The position numbers were made by a program, and so were the translations under genes. A stretch of DNA of 12,547 nucleotides. Source: Collinsella sp. GTDB lineage: Bacteria > Actinomycetota > Coriobacteriia > Coriobacteriales > Coriobacteriaceae. The notes beneath the pieces are model-generated. The model made no database searches. It had not been told where the DNA came from and worked only from the letters and a program-made list of their open reading frames with translations. The stretch spans positions 1 through 12,547 of the forward strand of contig JAIJJM010000024.1 in NCBI GenBank assembly GCA_022728415.1. The letters run 5' to 3'. Shown here piece by piece: positions 7,540 through 12,547 of this stretch. Numbering within the stretch: the stretch's first letter is position 1; each line of letters begins with the position of its first letter.

Positions 7540-8434
7540 GATGAGCCTCCTTCCGCTGCTGCGGATACGCCACGCGCTGGACCGGTCGGCCCGGTTTGAC
7601 GGATTGGATAGGCTGGGCGTTCACCATCATCGGGCCGACAGACCGCGCCGGCGCAACCAGCGGCGGCGACCCGGCCAGTACGAAAGTGCGGCGTATGCCA
7701 TCGGCAATCTGCTCGGCGGTGAGTCTGCCGGCGATGTGGGTGACCTGACCGTCGCGCAGGAAGATCACGTGGTCGGCCAAAGCGGCGGCATCCGTGTCAT
7801 GCGTGACCATGACCACGCTGGAGCCCGCATCCGCCAGCTCGCGCAGCACCTGCAGCACGAGCTCGCTGTTGGCGGTGTCGAGCGCGCCGGTCGGCTCGTC
7901 GGCGAACACCACCGCCGGACGCATGAGCAGCGCACGGCACAGGGCGACGCGCTGCTGTTCGCCACCGGACAGGGCGCTTACCGTCGTCTTAGCCTTCTGG
8001 CGAAGACCGAACCGGGACAGCAGCTGCGTGACCTGCACGTAGTCGACCTTACGATGGGCGAGCGAAAGCGGCAACATCACGTTCTCCTCGACCGTCAGAT
8101 ACGACACGAGATTGTATTGCTGGAACACGAAACCGATATGCCCGCGGATGAACCGCGAACGCCGTTCCTCATTCAGTGCGTAGACGTCGGTGCCGCCGAT
8201 GGTCACCCGCCCAGAATCGGGCCTGTCCAATCCGGACAGCACATACAGCAGCGAGGTCTTGCCTGCGCCGGACGGACCGACGATCGCCGTCAAGCCCGCT
8301 CCATCGATATCCAACGAAACATTATTGAGAACAGTCTGCGTGTTTGCGGGTCGGGAGGCGGTTCGAGCATCGAACCCTGTCCGTTTCACCAGTCCGAGCG
8401 CCTGAATCGGTGTGCCGGCATTTTGCCAAGTCAT
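7532..8434 (-). CDS. ABC transporter ATPase (MacB/LolD/SalX type) with C-terminal extension
   Basis: The 300-residue product has Walker A GPSGAGKT (53-60), Q-loop Q105 in FVFQQYNL, signature LSGGEQQR (155-162), Walker B VVFADEP (175-181) and H212 in VTHD. These are the hallmarks of the MacB-type exporter ATPases that partner FtsX permeases. After the nucleotide-binding fold ends near residue 236, about 60 Pro/Arg-rich residues remain, longer than the usual 220-260 aa of the family. The first 30 residues are also longer than normal. ATG 8434 is preferred, with a GGGGG stretch eight bases upstream; an in-frame ATG at 8464 has no site. It is the first gene of the operon that continues with permease, kinase and regulator. 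Confidence 0.9.
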   Translation of the reverse strand: MTWQNAGTPIQALGLVKRTGFDARTASRPANTQTVLNNVSLDIDGAGLTAIVGPSGAGKTSLLYVLSGLDRPDSGRVTIGGTDVYALNEERRSRFIRGHIGFVFQQYNLVSYLTVEENVMLPLSLAHRKVDYVQVTQLLSRFGLRQKAKTTVSALSGGEQQRVALCRALLMRPAVVFADEPTGALDTANSELVLQVLRELADAGSSVVMVTHDTDAAALADHVIFLRDGQVTHIAGRLTAEQIADGIRRTFVLAGSPPLVAPARSVGPMMVNAQPIQSVKPGRPVQRVAYPQQRKEAHRG

Positions 8435-8523
8435 GAGGTAGCCCCCTGTCGTGAAAGTTGACATGCACCGTTTTTCTCAACCTTCGCGCCAGGGGCATGG
8501 CAGGTCGAGGTAAACGCGGAAAG

Positions 8524-8541
8524 TGACACCCTAGGGTGACA
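8524..8541. promoter_or_regulatory. candidate operator of the ABC/two-component operon
   Basis: TGACACCCTAGGGTGACA is an 18-base near-palindrome (16 of 18 positions symmetric) with a perfect 12-base centre, CACCCTAGGGTG. It sits 89 bases upstream of the ATPase start in the only intergenic space before the operon. An inverted repeat of this size fits a dimeric regulator such as the NarL-type product of the same operon. I could not identify a convincing -35/-10 pair nearby. Confidence 0.5.
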
Positions 8542-8558
8542 GATTCCAGTAGCGTTCC

Positions 8559-8640
8559 ATGGCCGGCACCCAATATGCCCTCAACCAGACCAGCGACAAC
8601 GAGGACCTGCCCGGCATCGTCCAACTGCCCGCCTATGCCA
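8559..8640 (+). pseudogene. truncated second copy of the gene end found at positions 1-123
   Basis: From 8571 the bases match window positions 1 onward: 45 of the first 48 are identical and about 58 of the first 70. The peptide reads QYALNQTSDNEDLPG, against QYALNQTSDNKDLPD at the left edge. The match stops near 8640, where a 12-base inverted repeat begins; the frame then continues into unrelated sequence. There is an ATG at 8559 but no ribosome binding site, and the C-terminal end of the intact copy (FAFTVCDVK) is missing. It is best read as a relic. It could alternatively be a short real gene of 61 codons, which I consider unlikely. Confidence 0.65.
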
Positions 8641-8932
8641 AGTATGACGGACGGCTGCTCGTCATACTTGGTTCCTCCGGGAAGCGAATATCCTTCTGTT
8701 GTTTGCGGAAACAAGCCCTGCCGATGCCCAAGACCGCCAGATAAAGCAGGAACATCACGGGCACGACCCATGTCACGTACCGCCACGGGTCAATCTGGAA
8801 CGTATCAAAGACGATGAACATGACGCCCCACACGTTGATGGCGACGATCGCCAGAATCTGGGCGGCCGCCGAATCGAACCTGGATTCGGCCGGGCTGCTA
8901 TCCGTCAATGCCTCAGGGTGCTGTCGATGCAT
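8633..8932 (-). CDS. small two-helix membrane protein, 99 aa, unknown function
   Basis: The protein has two hydrophobic segments (about 23-43 and 51-72) with a WRYVTW linker and a charged tail. It ends in SMTSSRPSYLA, encoded by the 12-base-arm hairpin. I do not recognise the family. The start is uncertain: ATG 8932 has no clear ribosome site. The frame also opens at ATG 8998, with GAGG 13 bases upstream, but the extra 22 residues are Arg-rich with mixed third-position GC and look non-coding. It converges on the relic at 8559 in the same arrangement as the 120-aa membrane protein converges on the gene end at 1-123. Confidence 0.6.
   Translation of the reverse strand: MHRQHPEALTDSSPAESRFDSAAAQILAIVAINVWGVMFIVFDTFQIDPWRYVTWVVPVMFLLYLAVLGIGRACFRKQQKDIRFPEEPSMTSSRPSYLA
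8638..8671. repeat. perfect 12-base inverted repeat (hairpin) at a gene junction
   Basis: CCAAGTATGACG (8638-8649) and CGTCATACTTGG (8660-8671) are exact reverse complements around a ten-base loop. Neither side has a T-run, so it is not a standard terminator. It begins where similarity to the left-edge gene stops and encodes the last residues of the small membrane protein on the minus strand. Confidence 0.85.
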
Positions 8933-9051
8933 ATCCGATTGACCGATGCTTCTACATACGTGCCGACATGTGCCGGTCCTTCGCGTCCGCGTACGCATTC
9001 TTACATCACGACCTCAAACTAATCTACGAAAAACTTTAAACAGACATCTAT

Positions 9052-9079
9052 TTGATTTTAATATTATTCAGAGTATACT
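9052..9079 (+). promoter_or_regulatory. sigma-70-like promoter of the DUF2089/membrane-protein pair
   Basis: TTGATT (9052-9057) and TATACT (9074-9079) are separated by 16 bases in a sharply AT-rich island within GC-rich surroundings. The -10 ends 39 bases before the ATG of the downstream gene. Confidence 0.65.
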
Positions 9080-9118
9080 TAATTTTATTGAACCCGCCGT
9101 GAAACAAAGGAGGCAGGT

Positions 9119-9421
9119 ATGGATACGACGATGACCCCGCCGTGGATGTCGAACCTCGATGACGAGGATATGACGTTCATCAAACGGTTTCTGCTCGCAT
9201 CAGGCTCCATGAAGGAGGTCGCCGCGCAGTACGGCGTCTCCTACCCCACCGTTCGGCTTCGGCTCGACCGGCTCATCCAGAAAATCCAGTTGGGCGAGCA
9301 GATCGAGAACGAGCCGTATATCGCGCTCATCAAACGGTTCGCGGTCGACGACAAGCTCGACTTCGATACCGCCAAAATCCTCATCTCCGAATACCGCAGA
9401 CAACTTAAGCAAGGAGAATGA
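9119..9421 (+). CDS. DUF2089-family HTH protein
   Basis: The 100-residue product has PPWMSNLDDEDMTFIKRFLLASGSMKEV followed by an HTH-like helix pair, VAAQYGVSYPTVRLRLDRLI (about 34-53). This is the pattern of the DUF2089 domain, thought to bind nucleic acid. The usual N-terminal zinc-ribbon part of longer DUF2089 proteins is absent, so this is the HTH-only form. AAAGGAGG lies five bases before the ATG. The gene overlaps the start region of the next, a small membrane protein, with AAGGAGA near its stop serving that gene. A regulator paired with a membrane protein suggests a signalling or stress-response pair, but no target is visible. Confidence 0.82.
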   Translation: MDTTMTPPWMSNLDDEDMTFIKRFLLASGSMKEVAAQYGVSYPTVRLRLDRLIQKIQLGEQIENEPYIALIKRFAVDDKLDFDTAKILISEYRRQLKQGE

Positions 9422-9423
9422 TC

Positions 9424-9759
9424 ATGGTCTCTGCAGTGTTTTTCGTAATCCTCATCGCCGTCTACATCGGCTTCATCGTCTTGCAGATACGGCTTTCGAA
9501 GATGGACAGCAAGTGGCCCGGCCTGGTACTGCCCAGCATCACGCTGCTGCTGTCGCTTGTGGCGGCGATCACCGTCTTCGTCAAGGCCGGCACCGATATG
9601 TCTGGTTACGGCAGCATGTGGAACGTCGTGCTGTCCGCGATCATCGCGTTCCTGTCCAACAACGTATCCACCATCGTGCTGGCCGGCATCTACATGTATC
9701 AGCGTGACAAGATCAATCGTCGCGCCGAACTGGCCCGCATGAACGTTCAGGACCTGTAA
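9424..9759 (+). CDS. small three-helix membrane protein paired with DUF2089
   Basis: The 111-residue product has hydrophobic segments at about 3-22, 31-54 and 66-90 and a basic tail (YQRDKINRRAELARMNVQDL) expected to lie in the cytoplasm. ATG 9424 is preferred because AAGGAG lies seven to eight bases upstream; an ATG at 9418 overlaps the previous stop but sits too close to that site. It is co-transcribed with the HTH protein. I cannot name a family. A plausible role is membrane sensing or anchoring for the HTH partner, which is inference. Confidence 0.78.
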   Translation: MVSAVFFVILIAVYIGFIVLQIRLSKMDSKWPGLVLPSITLLLSLVAAITVFVKAGTDMSGYGSMWNVVLSAIIAFLSNNVSTIVLAGIYMYQRDKINRRAELARMNVQDL

Positions 9760-9899
9760 CTCACTGTGCAAAACACGCAGACTGAACCCTACGCCGCTTA
9801 TGCCGACTCATTATCTTTTGCGCCGCTTCGCGCAGCTTGGACGATTAAGCCGGTGACGTGGTCGCGGGGTTCGTCGCGCAATCGGAGCCGGACGCCCTG

Positions 9900-10826
9900 T
9901 CATTTCGGCTGATTCCGTACATCCTGTTCCGCCGCGAACCGTTCGGCGATTTGCCATGCGTGGATGTTCTTGGCTTCGTTGACGAAGTCGGCACATGCCT
10001 TACTTCCGTAGAGCGCTTCACCACACGGGTCGGCGAAACGCGGGTCGCCGGCCAGCGCGGAACAGATGACCCCAAGCGAGCTTGACAGCGGCATGGCGTT
10101 CATCACGGTCGCGGTTTGATTCTGTGCCGCTTGGGTGCGGGCGGTCTTGATGTCTCGGTCCAGGATTCGTTCGGCAAGCTGCTGCACCTCGGGCGAATCC
10201 GGGGCCGCGCCCGTCTCGAACAGTCGCTTCCATTGCTCGGCGTCGGCGACTATGGTCTCATGCGATTGCCGGAGCGTGTTCTCCTGGGTCTGCCGGGCCT
10301 GTTCCCGTTCCTCCGGACTCAACGCGGACCATCGCACGGCCGAGTCGACGAACAATCCAGCCAGCGCCGGATTGCCCGCCATCTGATTCATCTGCTCGAT
10401 GTCGCCATCCGCGTCGCATAGGTCGGACAGGTTGTGCAGCACCTGCAGTTTGTGTTCGATCGTCTCGATGTCGTGGCGCAGCTCCTTCGTCTTGGCGTCG
10501 ATGGCCTGCCGGACATTATGTTCACCCGGCTGCGCGATCGCGGCGATATCCGCAATCGACAGCCCGGCATCGCGCAATAGAATCACGAATTGGAGTCTGA
10601 CCAGCGAAACCCAGTCGTACCAGCGTTTGCCGCCTGCGGACGTTTCGGCCGGCTTGACCAGACCGGTCTCGTCGTAGTAGCGCAACGTGCGCGTCGTCAC
10701 GCCGCTGATCAGCGCCGCCTGATTGATGGGCCACAACCGGCCCGTGTCCAGCGGGTTGCCCTCCACGTCGAACGCGCCGGCGTCGGAATCGTTGACGGCG
10801 TTCGTCATATCATTGTTCTTGTTCAT
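9900..10826 (-). CDS. MerR-family regulator with TipAS-like C-terminal domain
   Basis: The 308-residue product has a MerR winged HTH at about 33-100: WPINQAALISGVTTRTLRYY, DETGLVKPAE, then a wing and LRDAGLSIADIAAI. A helical dimerisation stretch follows (KTKELRHDIETIEHKLQVL, about 115-140), and a C-terminal region whose end (ALAGDPRFADP and DFVNEAKNIHAW) resembles the TipAS domain. TipAS binds thiopeptide-like antibiotics in TipAL, so a drug-sensing role is plausible but not shown. ATG 10826 is chosen because AAAGGGGGA lies about ten bases upstream and the HTH begins about 30 residues in; the frame stays open upstream to 11048 through promoter sequence. It converges on the DUF2089 pair and is divergent from the AAA ATPase. 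Confidence 0.85.
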   Translation of the reverse strand: MNKNNDMTNAVNDSDAGAFDVEGNPLDTGRLWPINQAALISGVTTRTLRYYDETGLVKPAETSAGGKRWYDWVSLVRLQFVILLRDAGLSIADIAAIAQPGEHNVRQAIDAKTKELRHDIETIEHKLQVLHNLSDLCDADGDIEQMNQMAGNPALAGLFVDSAVRWSALSPEEREQARQTQENTLRQSHETIVADAEQWKRLFETGAAPDSPEVQQLAERILDRDIKTARTQAAQNQTATVMNAMPLSSSLGVICSALAGDPRFADPCGEALYGSKACADFVNEAKNIHAWQIAERFAAEQDVRNQPK

Positions 10827-10882
10827 GATTGAGCGTCCCCCTTTGAAGCCTATTGTCCACTGTTCCACCACGTATATTTCGC

Positions 10883-10917
10883 GACGTTGCCAACAGGATA
10901 GACGTTTACGCAACGTC
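10883..10917. promoter_or_regulatory. inverted repeats at the MerR promoter
   Basis: GACGTTGC (10883-10890) and GCAACGTC (10910-10917) are exact eight-base inverted repeats 19 bases apart. Within the right part, GACGTT and AACGTC form a six-base-arm palindrome at 10901-10917. The inner one lies inside the promoter spacer, where MerR proteins bind. Confidence 0.6.
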
Positions 10918-10925
10918 AACCGCAA
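10895..10925 (-). promoter_or_regulatory. MerR-type promoter with 19-base spacer
   Basis: On the minus strand TTGCGG (10920-10925) and TATCCT (10895-10900) are 19 bases apart. Family knowledge says MerR-activated promoters have 19-20 base spacers with an operator inside; the GACGTT/AACGTC palindrome occupies this one. It drives the MerR gene, so autoregulation is likely. The hexamers are only moderate matches to consensus. Confidence 0.5.
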
Positions 10926-10954
10926 GTGATGATGGCATGTATCATTCAGGTCAT

Positions 10955-10983
10955 ACAACATGCTGTCAAGCAAGCACATGACA
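10955..10983. repeat. 29-base dispersed repeat, copy B
   Basis: It matches the copy at 671-699 at 27 of 29 bases in the same orientation, 129 bases upstream of the MerR start. The block CATGCTGTCAAGCAA is identical in both. It also marks roughly where base composition switches from GC-rich to AT-rich. Confidence 0.75.
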
Positions 10984-11072
10984 GAACAGAGCTTTTTGAC
11001 AAACATCAACGAGAACATCAGAAGCCCTAAAGAATCAGTTATATTCATGTTTCTTGAAGAATATGAACAAGA

Positions 11073-11120
11073 AATCGATTATAATCGATTCTTATACGAT
11101 TTTGACTTAAGAATACGATT
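11073..11120. promoter_or_regulatory. 18-base palindrome and CGATT array before the AAA ATPase
   Basis: AATCGATTATAATCGATT (11073-11090) is a perfect palindrome. CGATT occurs on the plus strand at 11076, 11086, 11097 and 11116, spaced 10, 11 and 19 bases, that is about one, one and two helix turns. The last copy lies between the -35 and -10 of the ATPase promoter. This looks like an operator array for a repressor or co-operative binding protein. Confidence 0.5.
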
Positions 11121-11130
11121 ACAATATGTT
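11102..11130 (+). promoter_or_regulatory. sigma-70-like promoter of the AAA ATPase
   Basis: TTGACT (11102-11107) and TATGTT (11125-11130) are 17 bases apart, ending 25 bases before the ATG at 11156. That leaves a leader of about 18 bases, just enough for the AAGGAGA site. Confidence 0.6.
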
Positions 11131-11155
11131 CTATCTGACCAAAAAGGAGATCGCC

Positions 11156-12376
11156 ATGATTGACCGCCCCACGTACATGGATCAGATACACCCTTTCATC
11201 GGGAAAAACGTGATCAAAGTGCTTGTGGGCGCTCGACGCTCAGGCAAATCGACGTTACTGACTCTTATCCGCAAACAGCTGGCTGCCGAAGGTGTCGCAG
11301 AGCAATCCATACTTCACATCAACTTTGAATCGTGTGAATTTTCCAGCATCGCGAATGCCGATGATCTTACTCGATACGTCAGCGAGCGCATGAATGGAAT
11401 CGATGGCACGGTCCGACTGTTCTTCGATGAGATTCAAGAGGTTGATCACTGGGAGAAGGCCGTGCAGTCTTTTATGGTCGACTATGATGCCGACATCTAT
11501 CTGACCGGATCGAATGCACGCATGCTGTCCAGCGATCTTGCCACCTACATCACCGGTCGCTATGTCACCATCAATGTATATCCGTTCTCGTTTGCGGAGT
11601 TTCTTGATGCCTACCGTCAATCGGTCGGCCCCATTGACGAACGTTCGGCATTTCACCGCTATGTGGCTCAAGGCGGATTCCCGTTCCAGACTGATTTGGC
11701 TTTCGATGAAGCTGCTTCCCTACGGTATCTTGATGATCTGTTCTCGACCATATTGTTCAAAGATGTCGTCCGGCATGCGGGTATACGCGATGCCGATGCC
11801 TTAGAAAGGGTCATCCGTTATGTCATCGGCGAGGAGGGCCATCTCATCACTGCGCCGAACATCGCCTCATACATGAAAAGCGAGCATCGCAAGGTATCAG
11901 CTGAGACGATTGCAAATTATCTTAATGCGGCAGCCAAGGCCTTTCTCATCTATCGCGTTCCGCGTGAAGATGCCATCGGCAAACGCACGTTGAAAATCAA
12001 CGAGAAGTATTACGTGGTTGATCAAGGACTGCGCCGTGCCATCGGGTTCAACAATGCCAATGCAATTGACCAAGTTCTGGAGGGCATCGTCTATATGGAA
12101 CTCAGGCGACGCGGATATGACGTTCACGTCGGCAAGGTAGACGATAAAGAGATAGATTTCATTGCGCGGCGCAGGGATGCAGTCTCCTACTATCAGGTCA
12201 CCTATCTCATCGGATCACAGCAGACGGCAGAGCGCGAGTTCGGGGCTTTTGCCGGCATCCGCGACAATTGGCCTAAATATGTGCTGAGCATGGATGAATT
12301 CCCACAGACACGCGACGGTATTCAAGGAATAAACATCATCGAATGGCTGCTTGCCGACGATATTGCCCGACTTTGA
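11156..12376 (+). CDS. AAA-family ATPase with DUF4143 C-terminal domain
   Basis: The 406-residue product has Walker A GARRSGKST (25-33), Walker B LFFDEIQEV (88-96), sensor LTGSN (116-120) and the ITGRYVTINVYPFSFAEF motif (132-149) of the AAA_14 ATPases. The C-terminal DUF4143 part has a winged-helix-like stretch (about 230-270) and a nuclease-like core, KEIDFIARR then YYQV (331-348). There the usual E-x-K position reads Q-V-T, so nuclease activity is doubtful. These widespread proteins lack a firmly known role. ATG 11156 follows AAGGAGA by six bases. The gene is clearly less GC-rich than its left neighbours, suggesting separate acquisition. It stands alone after its own promoter. Confidence 0.9.
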   Translation: MIDRPTYMDQIHPFIGKNVIKVLVGARRSGKSTLLTLIRKQLAAEGVAEQSILHINFESCEFSSIANADDLTRYVSERMNGIDGTVRLFFDEIQEVDHWEKAVQSFMVDYDADIYLTGSNARMLSSDLATYITGRYVTINVYPFSFAEFLDAYRQSVGPIDERSAFHRYVAQGGFPFQTDLAFDEAASLRYLDDLFSTILFKDVVRHAGIRDADALERVIRYVIGEEGHLITAPNIASYMKSEHRKVSAETIANYLNAAAKAFLIYRVPREDAIGKRTLKINEKYYVVDQGLRRAIGFNNANAIDQVLEGIVYMELRRRGYDVHVGKVDDKEIDFIARRRDAVSYYQVTYLIGSQQTAEREFGAFAGIRDNWPKYVLSMDEFPQTRDGIQGINIIEWLLADDIARL

Positions 12377-12489
12377 ATTCGTCTTCAGGACGATGGTTGA
12401 ACATAACTTTCGCCTAATTCAAGTCCTCTTACGTCGGCTCTTCAACCAAGCTCTTCGTTAGTCCAACTTCAGGAAGGTACATTGGTCTT

Positions 12490-12547
12490 ATGGCTAAGCG
12501 CAAACATATCGGCACCGTAATTCTCACGATACTGGTCGCGGCTCTGC
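12490..12547 (+). CDS. N-terminal start of a probable membrane or secreted protein (runs off window)
   Basis: From ATG 12490 the frame reads MAKRKHIGTVILTILVAAL and leaves the window open. A basic N-terminus followed by a hydrophobic run looks like a signal peptide or membrane anchor. An AGGAAGG lies about 12 bases upstream, a little far, so the start is not certain. The protein cannot be identified. Confidence 0.45.
   Translation, partial: MAKRKHIGTVILTILVAAL

Larger units (their letters stand above)
10827..11155. other. 329-base divergent intergenic region between MerR and the AAA ATPase
   Basis: The MerR side is GC-rich with a MerR-type promoter and inverted repeats (10883-10925). Repeat B follows at 10955-10983. 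From about 10985 the sequence turns AT-rich, with a palindrome and four CGATT motifs (11073-11120) and a promoter (11102-11130) for the ATPase. An open frame from 10960 to 11163 crosses all of these and has no convincing ribosome site. Confidence 0.65.

Noticed and set aside
6526..7599. Long plus-strand frame of 357 codons rich in R, H and G
   Set aside because: It is the mirror image of the permease gene, with shuffled composition, no domains and no ribosome site. Similar high-GC mirror frames at 7346-8461, 3124-3984 and 971-1630 were dropped for the same reason.
9820..9850. GC-rich hairpin TGCGC/GCGCA between the convergent membrane-protein and MerR genes
   Set aside because: The stem is only five bases and neither strand has T residues after it, so a terminator is not supported.
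10960..11163. Plus-strand frame of 67 codons ending in the ATPase start
   Set aside because: It spans repeat B, the palindrome array and the promoter, and has only a weak AGGT upstream. A leader peptide cannot be fully excluded, but the regulatory reading is better.
12394..12448. Eight-base inverted repeat TGGTTGAA/TTCAACCA after the ATPase gene
   Set aside because: The arms are short and 39 bases apart, with no T-run, and could be chance.
1..12547. tRNA, rRNA, CRISPR array or transposase
   Set aside because: None was seen: no cloverleaf-like sequence, no regular spaced repeats and no DDE or recombinase motifs.

Overview
The window is high-GC, gene-dense DNA with strong AGGAGG-type ribosome binding sites, ATGA start/stop overlaps and several TTG or GTG starts. 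This suits an actinobacterium. A Bifidobacterium chromosome is my best guess from gene content and style, but nothing in the window proves the genus. The content is accessory: two ABC exporter systems of the antimicrobial-peptide type, a two-component system, a metabolite exporter, transcription factors and an AAA ATPase. There are no rRNA, tRNA, CRISPR or transposase genes that I can recognise.

Layout from left to right. Positions 1-123 hold the C-terminal end of a plus-strand gene, followed by a convergent small membrane protein (218-580, minus). Next on the minus strand are an RhtA/EamA-type exporter (704-1579) and a tightly packed ABC operon, an ATPase plus two ABC-2-like permeases (3792 down to 1783). 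That operon has the size and order of a lantibiotic self-immunity LanF-E-G transporter, but no lanthipeptide biosynthesis gene is visible. A 395-base gap (3793-4187) carries a rho-independent terminator, an unusual C10A9 tract and a dispersed repeat. A second minus-strand operon runs from 8434 to 4188: MacB/SalX-type ATPase, FtsX-type permease, LiaS/DesK-like histidine kinase and NarL-type response regulator. It is probably an exporter that makes its own sensing circuit, and a near-perfect palindrome lies upstream of its first gene.

To its right, 8559-8640 is a truncated second copy of the gene end found at the left edge. It is again followed by a convergent small membrane protein (8633-8932), so the two ends of the exporter region carry the same two-gene arrangement. 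A plus-strand pair follows, a DUF2089-type HTH protein and a 111-residue membrane protein, with a good sigma-70-like promoter. Facing it is a MerR-family regulator with a TipAS-like C-terminus and a 19-base-spaced promoter typical of MerR control. The right part is an AT-richer AAA/DUF4143 ATPase gene behind a palindrome and CGATT-rich leader. The window ends in the start of another gene.

The most unusual non-gene signals are three same-oriented copies of a 29-base repeat (671, 3903, 10955), each about 90-130 bases upstream of a minus-strand gene; the duplicated gene end with its 12-base-arm hairpin; the C10A9 tract; and the CGATT array before the ATPase. Taken together the region looks like a modular exchange locus built around peptide or toxin export and sensing. 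That overall reading is inference.
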